NCBI GenBank assembly: GCA_002914805.1
Contig: JXTB01000105.1
Span: forward strand, 128,879 to 192,878
From: Parasponia andersonii
Lineage: Eukaryota; Streptophyta; Magnoliopsida; Rosales; Cannabaceae
Direction of reading: 5' to 3'
DNA: 64,000 bases
The notes under the pieces are model-generated. The model was not told where the DNA came from. It saw only the letters and a list, made by a program, of their open reading frames with translations, and made no database searches. Below are positions 11,634-23,088 of this stretch, in pieces; the first letter of the stretch is position 1, and the number at the start of each line of letters is the position of its first letter. The position numbers and the translations under genes were made by a program.

Positions 11634-13872
11634 GTTAATCACGTAAAAATACCTTGAGTTTTAACTTTTTAGTAAAAAAAAATCCTGACTTTTGAATGTC
11701 TACAAAATATACACTCACTTTTAAATTTTTGCAAAATAGTACCCTAACTTTTGGAATTCTGCTCTCACTTTTGAATTCTATAAGTTAATACCTTGATATT
11801 TACGATTTCTACAAATGAATACCCTCAACTTTTGTTTTTTTTGTATATTTGTACTATGAGCAAATTCAAAGATACAAACATCTCTCATTAACTTATTAAA
11901 AATGTTTAGATATTAGTGTGTTGTCAGAAATTATTTTATAACTATTTTTTTTGGTTGATTGCTAAAAAAACACAATTTTATTTTTTTTTACCTCTTATGT
12001 TTCTTTTTTTTTACAATTAACTACTTTTACCTCATTCTAATTTTTTTACTTTTTTTTAAATGAAAAGAGAAATAAGCTAATTACAAATATATTTTCAGAA
12101 ATACTATTATTATTTAATAAGTTTTAATTAAGTTAATGATGGCTACTTTCATGTTTTTATTACTAAAATCAACTAATTGGGCAGCAAGGTTATTTAGGAT
12201 ATTAATTTGTAAGAATTTTAATCATCACGGTATTAATTTATAAAATTCAAAAGTGAGGGTTTTATTTTGCAGAATTTCAAAAGTCAAGATATAATTGTTA
12301 CACTCAAAAATATATATACGTAAAATAACTGCAAGTGCACGGGTCATAAACAAATAATAAAGTGATGAGTATAGAGCTATTGATCCCACGAATAATTGAG
12401 TGTTAGATTGTCTCTAAGTACCGAAATTATCGTAACCTAACTTTACCTAGGCAACCAAACTAAATAAATTTATAATTGAATAAATATAAATACAAAAATA
12501 AAATATGGAAGCTCTATGCACAAATGTATTAGGGGATTGAATTTACCTAACCATCAACTATGTCTTTTAATCAACAATTGCATTCTAATCAGTTTTTCCT
12601 AGTTTATAAGCCAAGAACTCAAAGATATTTCTACTCCCTCTCTTGAGTACCGAGTGAAATCATTCCTAAATCTTGGCTCTAATATCTTTACTCCAAACGT
12701 AGAAATTAAGAATTTATTATGTTCAATGGTTCTTTGATCATAGTCTCAAAGGAATTATAGGCTCTCTCAAACTCTATAAAATCCTAGGTTATACTATCCT
12801 ATGGTTGTTTATAAAATTTCCTTTCTCAAGTGTCAAATTTTAGAAATCAAATTATCCAACTGGTAGCTAATTAGTTGAGAATCATTAAGCATAGAATAAT
12901 ATAAATAAATTCAAAAACAACATCAAACAACACAAAAATCAAGACATAAAATTAAAGTATAAGCTACAACATGCCCGAAGCATATAGCAGTTTATTCAAC
13001 ATAGAAGAATCCAACACCAATCTCAACAAGAATTTTATATATCCAAACATGTTCAACAATCATATATAATACAAAATTTAAATGATCCTAGGATAAAAAA
13101 GAGAATAAGAAAAACTCTTTTGTGAAGGTAGAACTTCAAGCTTTAATCTCTTCAAGCCACCCCCTTCAAGATTTTTGCTCCAAGCTCCTTCCTCTCTAAG
13201 ATTTTTAAGCTCTCTTTGTTGCATTTTCTCTCCAACTCTCCACCCTTAAAATGAAGATATTTAAAAGGCTCTAAGGTGACCTAGGCTAGGTAGAATGTCA
13301 ACTATTCGATTAAATGACATCAGTGGTCCAGATTAGCTCTAAAAACTCACTAAAAACCCGCTTCTAGACATTATGTAATGCCACGGTGCACCATGGCAAG
13401 CGATGTGCCTCTCTACCCTCCGAAACTCAATTTTCCAGACAATGCCACAACACTTCTATTATAGTGTCGCAGCGTCCTCAGCTCTGGAACTCAATACGAC
13501 AGTTTTTCTTTCTAGGGGTGCCATTTCTTTGTTTTAGCTTCGTTTTGCCTGATTTTTATTGTGTTGCGTTCATATCGAACTTAACTTTCATCCTAAATAG
13601 TTAAATATCCATATTGGTCGCCAATATTCCGTAATTCTCATTTATTCATAAGAACTACCAAAATAAAGCAAAAGCACATTAAACTAACATAAAAGCTTGA
13701 GAACTTACAATTATTTAAGTTAAATAATACTTGATTTGTGGGTGAATTAATCACTCATCAATTATTTTGCAGAAATTAAAAAATGAGAATATTATTTTGT
13801 AGACGTTCAAAAGTCAAAGGTTTTTTTTAAAAAAAAAGTTAAAACTCGGGATATTTTAATGTTATTATCCCA
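11634..13872. mobile_element. TIR element interrupted by the reverse 1.45-kb repeat
   Basis: Left end: GGTTAATCACGTAAAAATACC, then TTGAGTTTTAACTTTTTAG. The right end, read as complement, gives GGATAATAACATTAAAATATC, then CCGAGTTTTAACTTTTT. The inverted similarity continues inward through words such as CTTTTGAATTTCTACAAAAT on the left and AGAATTTCAAAAGTCAAG and GTAGACGTTCAAAAGTCAAAGG on the right, giving arms of about 200 bp. Between 12305 and 13756 the right arm is split by another repeat, so this element is the older one. Long arms suggest a Mutator-like MITE, by inference. Confidence 0.65.
12310..13755 (-). mobile_element. ~1.45-kb repeat element, reverse copy (nested insertion)
   Basis: Reverse-oriented relative of 8870-10320. 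Its terminal region contains ACTGCAAGTGCACGGGTCAT and, further in, TTACCTAGGCAACCAAACTA. It sits inside the right arm of the 11634-13872 element; AATT-type sequence borders both sides (TATAATTG before, CAATTATTTTG after), a possible short target duplication. The GC-richer part around 13380-13520 (ATGCCACGGTGCACCATGGC) corresponds to the same GC-richer part of the forward copy. No ORF of a transposase is visible. Confidence 0.68.
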
Positions 13873-14039
13873 ATTAAGAAACTAAGAAACTTTCATGAAT
13901 TGGATACCTTAAAAAAGGCCATTTCAAAAGCCAAATCAGAATGAACATCGACCTAAATCCTAAAGTATAAAGGATAGGGCTAAAAATGGGTTTTACGCTA
14001 TTATTTATTAGTTATTTTTCATCAAAAAAAAAAACTAAA

Positions 14040-14147
14040 AAATAAAGGTTTCCATGGTATGAGCGGAGAACTCCATCCGGGAGTGGGAGGGTTTATTAAA
14101 GAAAAGGTTTAGGGAGAGGTGGCCGGTAACTCAGAAGAGAAGAGGTT
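14040..14147 (+). promoter_or_regulatory. 5' leader and proximal promoter of the SMN gene
   Basis: The region is less AT-rich than the upstream DNA and purine-rich (GGGAGTGGGAGGG, GGTTTAGGGAGAGG). A weak TATA-like TTTATTAAAG lies at about 14091-14100. The transcription start is not defined by the sequence. Confidence 0.35.
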
Positions 14148-17100
14148 ATGGCGAAGCAAGGCGATTTGTGGGATGATTCTGCTCTCATCAATGCCTTCGA
14201 TGATGCTATCTCCAAATACAAGGTCTTTCCTTCTTCTCTCTTCCTCCATAGCTAAATGTTCTCTTGTGTGTAAATGTGATTCTGAATGGAAAAACTTGTT
14301 TGGGAAGGACCCATCACTCATTTTTGCATCAAATGGAAACCACATCTTCCCATAAGTATTTAACATGTTTTGGTGTTCTTCTCTGTTTTACAAGTTTTAG
14401 GCCAATGCTCGTATAGCGTTATTGGGTTCAGAATTTGAAGTGTTCATTTTGGGTCAATCTACTTCCCCATTTTTCCTTTGAACTATGGAGTTTTTAATAT
14501 GGAATTCGATCATTTGAATAGTCATATTGATTCTAGTTTACTGAGATTCTTATGTCCCAGACCCACTTGGGGGTGTGACCATTTTGCCTGTTGTTCCAAT
14601 AAGTTATCCTCTCCTCTGTTTTATTATTAAGTTGGAATAAAGCTCTTATGCATAATGAGCTTCGTAGGGGACTTGTTTGAATTATGAAATGGTGAAACTA
14701 CATGTACTAAATGAGATGGGTTGCTACATGTACAGGTGAAAGCATTACCCCATTGATTCTGATGTAATGCGCATATGATCTTTTAGATTTTGTTTGGACA
14801 GACAACTGGTGCGCTTAAGTTCACAATTGCGAGCTGCATTTTGTTTCGTTGCAAAGACTTTTAGGACTACCCTTGTCCTACCTACCGTCTAATTGGTAAT
14901 GTTGTGCTCACAACATTAAAAATAAATTAGTACGTGAGTATTAGCAGTCTTTTGAGAAGTCACTTTATCAATACGTGCAGTTTTGCAAATTATGGATCAA
15001 TTTGAACTAACATTTCTGTCAAAAGTATCTTGTAACTTCTATGGGCCAAATTGCAGTGGGTAAGGCGTATGATTTAACCTGCCTGCTATCTTCCTTTTTG
15101 TTTTTGCTAAATAATCCTTGGAACCCTAACTTATTTTCCCTTTTTCCCCCATATATGTAAAAATGTGTGTGTGTGTGTGTATATGTGTGTGTGTTTGTGT
15201 GTTTTTAGTATTTATTTTGTTGCCATATTACTTGTAACTCATACTATTTTAACCTTCCTTCTAGATAATGCATGGAAAAAAAAGCAGAGATGTTTCAAAA
15301 GACAATGGAGAAGTCGTAAGCAGCAGTGGAGACCATCCTTTTGCTGGTATCGAATCCATTGACGAACATCAGGAGACTAAAAGGTAAGCCAATAACTTGG
15401 CCATCCGTTTTGTTTGTAGATAACCTGATCTGTTATATGTACTTTAATAGAATTGGTGTATTCTTATAACATCAGTCAAAAAAGAAGCATCATTGCTGAA
15501 CTTTTGTTACATTATTCGTGTTTTGAGCCGATGTCTCATATGTGTCAGGTGCCTAATTGTTTGGTTCTTATTTGTGCCTCTATTGGTTTATAAGGGTCTT
15601 CGATAGCCTAGGACAAAATGTTTTCTTTGTTATTTCCTTTCAACTACTTGGGTTTGTTTTCTTTAATATGTGTATCAAATATGATACTATGAACCATCTT
15701 TGATATGCCTATTTTATTCGAGGCATGTTCTGTAGTGGCTTCCTTAGAAACATATATTAATTCTAAGCTTTGTACCATCCCTTGGGTCATGCGAAGACAG
15801 GAGGATGCAGATGAGAAAAGCAATCTTCAACAAGATACTTCTCCAGAAGTGGGAGAAAGTACTAATCCTTCTGAAGTCAAAGAAACTCATTGTGTAGATC
15901 CACCTGTACCTGAGTCCTATGCAGAAGTTGCTCAGGATGTACAACAGAGCTTTTCATATCCACAAGGTGCACAAGATTATAACCAGTTACTCAGTCAATA
16001 TTATGAGCTTGAGGAGCAGAGGCAACAGATAATTCAGCAGCTTTATCAATATAGTAGTTGCAATTATCAAGGTACCCAGGAAGGTACCAGCTCTGGTATG
16101 CAGTGGGCTAATGGTTCTACACTTCAAGAACATCCAGTTTCTAATCCAGCTATGTCCTGCTCTTGTTGCCCATATGTGAATCAATGTTTTGCCACCCCAT
16201 ACACTTCAGTTCCCACTTGTTTTGTGGGTGCGTCATGTGCTGGTGAATCTCGTACTGATGCATGTGGAGCAATGGATCCTAGGAAGTCCTTCCCTCAGCA
16301 AGATGGCTACATAGTTGAGGCAGCAATGGGAGCTGCTGAAAGAGCATTATCTTCCATGAGAATAAAACTTTCTGATGATTCTAATCCAACTGAAGGTAAG
16401 CATGATGTCCAAAGTATAGATTCTGAGGAAGATAGTTTATCAAGCAATTGGCATGAAATGGCTGTCATAAAGTTTTTAAGTATCTAAATGAACATACCTC
16501 AGAAGTTCTTATGTTCCAAATTTGACCTGTTAAGACATAATCAGTAACATTGTTTCAATTTCTGGAGTCTCACATTCTTTATTGTTCTTTTTAAAGTGAC
16601 TGTTTTTTTTGTTCTATCGAGTGTCCTTTTAGTAACCCAAAAGTTTTAGTATTAAAAAAAAAAAAAAAAAAGGACCAGTTCCAATTATTTTAAAAATGGG
16701 CATGCAGTCAAATTGTACAAAGGTTTTATGTTGTTATATTGGCCAGTGGTCATTAAATTGTGCCTGTTGAATGAAATCGGTGTTGTCTTGAGTGATTTTT
16801 CAGTGACATTAATCTTTGAGGTGGTACTTTATTGGTTTTGCCTGAAGCAGGAAGGTTTAATGGTGAGGTTAACCTGTTTGACCTGATTATCATTGAAGTT
16901 ATTATGTGTTTCTTATGGTTAACATGAAAAAAAAGTGTTAGGTTGAGGTTGACACATTTGGAAACAATTCATATGTGGGCCAGGTTAAGGTTTATTTTGA
17001 CCTGATTAGTTAGTAAACATGCACATGGCCTACAAAATGAATGATCATCCACTATATATTTGTAGTGGATCATCTTGTTATACTCTTGTCTTCTTTCTGT

Positions 17101-18488
17101 AAACATGTAAGTTATGTGCTTTATCTAGGACTGGTTGTCATAAAACTGATGGGGTTTATGATTTGAATTATTATGTGTACTAAACAAGGATACATACATC
17201 TATATATATAATGGACTTCATTGTGTTATCCATTTTTCTCAGCTCAAAAAGACAGAGAAAAAGATAGAGAAGAAGGTGCAGTTGTTCAATCTACTGGCTC
17301 AGAGACTGATCTTACTGTAGTCTTGAATGCATGGTACTCTGCAGGCTTCTACACTGGAAAGTACGTATCTTACTGTAGTCTTGAATGCACGGTACTCTTG
17401 CTTTGAAATGATGGAACTTGTAACTTCTTATTTGGTTACCTAATATTTTCTTTCATGTATAGCCCCTTTAACTCCATTGCTTTTCTGCATTTGATATTGG
17501 GATGATCTCGTGTTCGATGTGCAAACATGGATTTTTTTTTCCCCTCTTTTTTTATTTTTTATTTTTTGTCTATGTATGTCTTGCATGTTTTTCCTGATAT
17601 CCGTGTGTATGTCCAACACTATGTAAGGGTTATATTTCTGTTCCCTATACTTTAAGTACTTGCTTGTATGCCTACCCTTCTATAGTTAGCAATTGACACC
17701 CTCAGATTTGAAAAATGAATGCGCAATCGTACCTTTGAAGTGGCATTGTGGTAAGTATTACCGACTTGGTTGTAAAATAGATACCCTATGAGATAATTGT
17801 TTTTCTCAATGAGATAATTGTTTCATTGAGAGAAACATAATGGACATATGACCCTTTGTCTAGCGCTCTGTGATCAGCCATGACTTCAAAGTGGAGTGGG
17901 AGAACTGGTGCTAGGGAAAAAAAAAATGATCATATCTCAAAATCTTGTTTTGTCGTCATTTAGGATTTAGTTGTGAATTTTTAGCCTTTTTATTTAACTT
18001 TAGAATAATATTTTTTAAAAAAAAAAATAGTGTCTTAATATTTGGTTATGCGGTGTATATGTTATTGGTTATAAACATAACTAAAGGTGTGGTTAGTTAA
18101 TCTGTATGTTTGGTATCAAGTCCAGGAGTGGCACTCTTGTCGTTTTAAAATTCCTTTGGGTATTAATGTAGACATAGTTTCTACTTAGCATTTCCCGTCG
18201 TATAATTGGTTCCATTTTAAAATTATAAGTATTGGTCCATTATTATCCTGTATAATATAAGTGTCAGTCTACAAGTTCAAAATTCCGATTTCTTTCTACC
18301 ATTATTTTTATCAGTAGGTGTTGAATTCGGTTACTTAATACCGTTGTCCAGCAGAATTAAGTGTGATTCTCCTTTGCATCTTCCTCAAGGAACTTTTGGT
18401 TTTCCTTTTAGTTGTCAGAAGGTATTGACTGAGCTTTTCATGCAGGTACCTTGTGGAGCAATCTGTCGCAAAGAAACAGCAAAGATGA
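14148..18488 (+). CDS. SMN: SMN (survival motor neuron) homologue, plant type
   Basis: Five coding exons join in frame: 14148-14222, 15265-15383, 15797-16395, 17243-17360 and 18446-18488 (954 nt, 317 aa). All introns are GT...AG. Residues 4-24 form the Gemin2-binding motif (GDLWDDSALINAFDDAISKY), and about 288-306 the YG box (VLNAWYSAGFYTGKYL) that in the family oligomerises SMN. The middle, mostly the 599-nt exon 3, is polar, with a Gln/Glu/Tyr-rich helical stretch near LEEQRQQIIQQL and a Cys-rich patch; I see no Tudor domain there or in the other exons. In the family SMN acts in the cytoplasm and nuclear bodies, assembling Sm rings on snRNAs. The exon 3 acceptor (AAG at 15794-15796) is the least certain junction; it was chosen because it keeps frame. 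The start at 14148 gives the family N-terminus. The protein ends shortly after the YG box in KKQQR. Confidence 0.88.
15163..15203 (+). repeat. (GT)n microsatellite in SMN intron 1
   Basis: GT repeats interrupted by ATAT and TT, about 40 bp, roughly 60 bp before the exon 2 acceptor tract. Confidence 0.93.
17309..17398 (+). repeat. 32-bp direct repeat spanning SMN exon 4 donor
   Basis: The stretch 17309-17340 (exon 4, coding for the start of the YG box) recurs at 17367-17398, six bases inside intron 4, with one T-to-C difference. The copies are 58 bp apart and the splice donor (17361) lies between them. Confidence 0.95.
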
Positions 18489-18900
18489 GCATTCTTTTAC
18501 CATGTAAAGCAGAAGCAAAATGGTTCCGTTACAAGATTGTGTTCTTTGTACTACAGAATTTGCGTTTGCTAAATGAACTCTCAGTCTGATCATATGCTAC
18601 TTTGACTTCTTATTGGCATAACCAACATTTGATTTTGATCTCTTGTTTTTTGTTACTTGCGCATCTCAGCATATTTGGTTGAAAAGTTGTGGTTAAACTT
18701 TAAGTGCTAGTTCATCATGATGCTATGGAAAAGTTTTACCTTCCTTTACCTCAGTTCTGCATCCCATTTTTCTTTTACTGGTTCCGAGTTCTTGAGTTAC
18801 AAACCTCTTTTCTGATTTTTAGGAGACTTCTTGTAATGTGTTATCCATTCTTTTTTGTCGAAATATTCTTTTGACTGACGTGTAATGGAGAAACTCTTAT
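18489..18900 (+). other. Probable 3' untranslated region of SMN
   Basis: Sequence after the TGA at 18486-18488 is T-rich, with no further frame of interest. The exact cleavage site cannot be read. Confidence 0.35.
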
Positions 18901-21720
18901 AGAGGAAACAAATATTTGGGTGAAAAAAATGGTGCAAAGGACTACAAAACTAGAATTCTCGCCAATTCTAGATTTCATCAGTTTTTTGAATTATATTTGT
19001 GTCTGTTCATGGTTTTGGAAGTGTACATTTCGAATATAAAGGAATTCTACATTTTATGTTTTACTTCAAGCAAACATTTTTTGTTTGAAGGCATTTTTAA
19101 TAATTACTGAAATTTATTGAAGCATTGCATTTGCAAAACACCCGACATCCTAACGGCTACACAGAACACCCTAATCTCCAAATACTCTAAACCCTAAACA
19201 CATACCACCTTAAATCCCCCGAATATTTCTGGACGATTTGAACAAGTTTTTTTAAAGAGAATATGTTTTTGTTTTTTCACTGGCATTTTAGTCAAAAAGC
19301 ACATTTTCAGAGGTTTATTGACTGGAGCAGATTGGTCAAATTAGTGTGTTTTTGGTGCATATATTTCTCTAGATAAAATTTAAGTTGTGGATTGTGATTA
19401 AATCTCGACTTCTATATGCATATTGGGCGGTTTGAAATTTTTATTTTTCCTTTTCTTTTTTTTTTGGCAGCGGTTTGATAAATGTGTAACCCTAAATCTA
19501 CAGTTCTATAGCGGTTTGGGCAAAGTGGGTTCAAAGGATGCGGGCTTGTCGATTTAGTTCACCTCTACCAATTAGCACAAAGTCCAAGCGGTGAGGGGTT
19601 ATGGATCTTCTGTCACCTTTATCGGGCAAGGTCATGATATAAATATGGGAAAATGACACTTTATAAGGGTCTTTTAAAAAATAATTCCCAAAATAGGACC
19701 TCTGTGATCCCAAATAATAACACCAGTCCTAAACTATCACCACTCAGCGGGGTACAAGAGTGTCTAAATCCAATTTTAGGCTTCTGGATGATGGAGGAAA
19801 CCATCTGAATGCATACTGGGGACGCTTGGTTGATGAGGACTCAGAATAATGGAGACTCTTGAATCCATCTTTCGGCATCTTCAAGGATAAAGAGAGGTGG
19901 TTTCCCTTCTTTACCATTTACAATCAATTTTCAATTGTGCCAAAGCATCCATAAAACAACACACCAAGTTTCGAAATCAGACTTTTATAGCTTCTTTGCG
20001 AAAAAGATTTACAACTCACTTAGGTCATGGCCATGGAAACTTGACATTCGGTCCTAGAATAAGCTGAATTCCTAACTTTATAAACAGAAAACTACACGAA
20101 ATAAGAAGGCATGATAAGTTGTCTCTCAGTCATATTAGCATCGAATGTACACCACTGAACAAGGCATTCCACGACTTGCTAAATTTCCCATTGTGGGAAT
20201 TATATTATGGCAAGCCCTCTAGATGAAGATGTGGATCTTGTTGGGAAATTTTAGTCATCTGGATTTGAAGTTTCTACTATATATCTAGATGACATAATTG
20301 CTTTATATCTTGAACAAACTATATAAGATCTATTAGATTCAAAATACCACTTTCTTTATTTTATATTTCCAAAACACTTGAACGAATTGCTAATATGGTT
20401 TGAACATCACATAACTAGAATACCTCTTTCGTCTTTGTTTCATTCCATATATCTGGCCTAATATCAAATTAACAAAATGCCGTTTTCAAGTGTTTTCTTA
20501 AAAAAAAATAAAATTACCTTTTATGACTTGCAGTTCTCTCTTACTATTTTCTCTCTTATGTCACTTTCTATTTTCTAATTCCCTCTTGTTACTTTCATTC
20601 TCTCCATGCATTCTTATTTGTTTCTCTCTTATTATTACCTGATCTCTCCTTTTGATTTTTATGTTAAATAATTTTCTTTTTTCTAAAAACAATTTTTAGC
20701 AAACATTGGCCAAACTTTTTCATTTTTTTCCTTTTTTAAAACAACAAAAAAAATATTTTTGTTTTTATATCTGAAAACATAATTAATAATGCTAAATAGC
20801 TTCTCTTCCCCTGCACCTTCCCCTCCTTTTCTTTTTTTTTTTTTTCTTTTTTTCCTCTAGAGATGAATAACAATAAAATTAAAACTATGTCAATTAATGT
20901 GGTTTTCATTTAAATGTCAATAAATTTAGTTTTATTTTAGTTATCACAAATTCATAAAAATTAAACATTAACATATCAATCTTTAAAGATAAATTCAATA
21001 CAAGAATTATATTTGGAGGGGTGTAATAAGAAATAGAGTTTAATTATTCATATTTGTGTTGTGCATTTATTAGTGTCAAATGAGTGCATTCATGTTTTTA
21101 TTTTTTATTTATTTTTTTAAAGTGGGATTTTAATTAACCACCACTTTTACAAAGAAAGAAAAATAACTCATGCACTCTAAGAGTAGAACTTCCAACCTAA
21201 TACTTCAAACTCATCCTACTCACTAATCTAATCCTAGTGGGTAAATGAGTGTATTCATGTTATTTTCAAATATGAGTACTTTTGTAAAAGAAAAAAAAAT
21301 TAAAAATAAGGAGAGGAAAAAAAAAGTGACAGTTGAGATATTCATATTTTTATATAAATCGTCATTTTTAAAAGAAATAAACAATTTATTTGACACAAAC
21401 CCTCTTTTGTGTGAAATTATGTGAATCATTTTTGGAAAATCTAAACTTACAAAGTTTTGAGACTTACCATTTTATTAAATTGCTAGCTGTTTGAACCTCA
21501 AATTTATAATTTCATTATTTATGAGCTATTAAGTGATTATTAGACTTGAAGGTGCAACAACAACAAGAATATGTGCTATTCAAGTTGAAAGTTCCAATGG
21601 TAAAGTCGTACAATAATTATAATGGATAATATCCTTAAAAAAAAGTAATAAATAATTGCAAAAAAAGAAAAAAAAAAAAAACCTGAAATACGATCTTGCT
21701 TACGATTTTAAGCATGCCAT
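18901..21720. other. Intergenic DNA, no gene recognised
   Basis: AT-rich, with a plant-telomere-like word CTCTAAACCCTAAACAC near 19186-19202, a less AT-rich block at about 19740-20280 of unknown origin, and long T-rich and CT-rich tracts near 20520-20870. I see no paired termini and no coding frame with family features. Confidence 0.5.
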
Positions 21721-21723
21721 TTT

Positions 21724-22473
21724 TAAGGGTGTTCATAGCCGATTTTGCCAGTATAGAATGTCAATCTATAACTAAATCGCATGCGCAGTTTGACCAATCA
21801 ACCAAATCATGTAGTATGTATTGGTTGACTCAAACCGGTCAGACTGTATCTACATTTTGCGGTGCAGTTTGAGTGTTTTCTATGGTTTGAACAATATAAA
21901 TATCAAACCAAATATAGTTCAAATAATGATGCATAAAGAGCAATCTTAACATAATTCAAATATTAAACCAAAAATGACATATTTAAAACTTACAATTAAA
22001 TCGAAAATTCTAATCATTTTAAACTTAAGTTAAAACTAAATCGAAATGTAAGTAATATTAAAGTTTAAAATATTTTAAATAAATTACAACACAAACATAA
22101 ATCTTAAGTAAAATAGTTTAATAAACAATAATACATGTCACAATAATAATAAAAACTTCAAACTTCAACTTTGGCTTCAAGTTGAGAAAGCGAACTTATA
22201 GTACACGTACAAAAATATACATCATAAGTTCATATTACAATAAAGCATGCAAAATAAGCATATATTACAATATATACAAAATTATTTATAAAGCTAATTT
22301 ATCTGACCAGTCTAGTTTGAAATCGAGCATTTTTTTCTCAATTTACAAACCAAAGCAAATCGTTCGATTTGCTATTTTTCCAATCCACCATCAGCCATAA
22401 ATATACTACAACTACACAAATTGGTCTGGATTGGCCGATTTTCGCGATTTGGCAATTATTTTGAACATTCTTA
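21724..22473. mobile_element. hAT-like non-autonomous element (~750 bp)
   Basis: The left end TAAGGGTGTTCA is matched by TGAACATTCTTA at the right end (complement TAAGAATGTTCA). Sub-terminal words CCGATTTTGCC on the left and GGCCGATTTTCGCG on the right add to the symmetry. The TGTTCA type of terminus and the GGTTTG/ACCGGT-rich interior are typical of plant hAT-derived elements. The flanking octamers agree only partly, so the target duplication is uncertain. Confidence 0.5.
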
Positions 22474-22972
22474 TATCTTTTGGTTCGTGCAAAATAATAC
22501 TTTTATAATTAAAATTTTTGCATCTATCTACTTGTGTCCAAATTGACCAGAAAATTTCGTACTCCACAAATCTAAATTGAAGATATATTATTTCGATTAT
22601 ATAAAAAATAATTTATAACAATTAGTATAATCACTAAATTTGCACATAGAAGATAGAAAATTTGTAGGGATTTAAAATGTAAAGACATAATTTTCATAAG
22701 CCAAAAAATAAGGTTAAAACTACATAAATACCATATTTTAGGTTTTTTTTTCAATTAACCCTAATTATAATACAATCGATGAAATTAACCCCTTCAAATA
22801 AAACAAAGGTGAAATTAACCAAAATTAAAAAAATTTAGAATTTGTGCTAATAATAATTATAAAAAAAACTGATAAATAATTTTATAAAATATATAACGGT
22901 TCAAAAAATTTCAACAAATGTTGGGTAATATTATTAGCCACATCATAGCCTCCGATACACAACACACACGTT

Positions 22973-22978
22973 TGGGCC
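22973..22978 (+). promoter_or_regulatory. TGGGCC site-II-like motif upstream of the Rossmann-protein gene
   Basis: TGGGCC lies 111 bp upstream of the start codon at 23089. TGGGCY motifs bind TCP factors in plant housekeeping and organelle-protein promoters. A single hexamer can occur by chance. Confidence 0.3.
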
Positions 22979-23088
22979 ACCGGGAAGTTCCTCCTCAACC
23001 TCAACCACCGGACCCATTCATTTCTTCCTTTCCAGTCTCACTCTTCAGCTACACCTATCTGAGATTCTGGGTTGTCGTTTATTCATAA

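Noticed and set aside
15705-15796. Upstream extension of SMN exon 3 in the same open frame
   Set aside because: It belongs to intron 2: joining it would break the frame from exon 2, and the peptide is not like the family. Intron retention remains possible.
19186-19202. Telomere-like CTAAACCCTAAAC word
   Set aside because: Only about two units; such words (telo-boxes) are common in plant DNA and do not show an interstitial telomere.
19740-20280. Less AT-rich intergenic block considered as a gene fragment
   Set aside because: No frame of useful length on either strand and no splice-like structure with a recognisable peptide.
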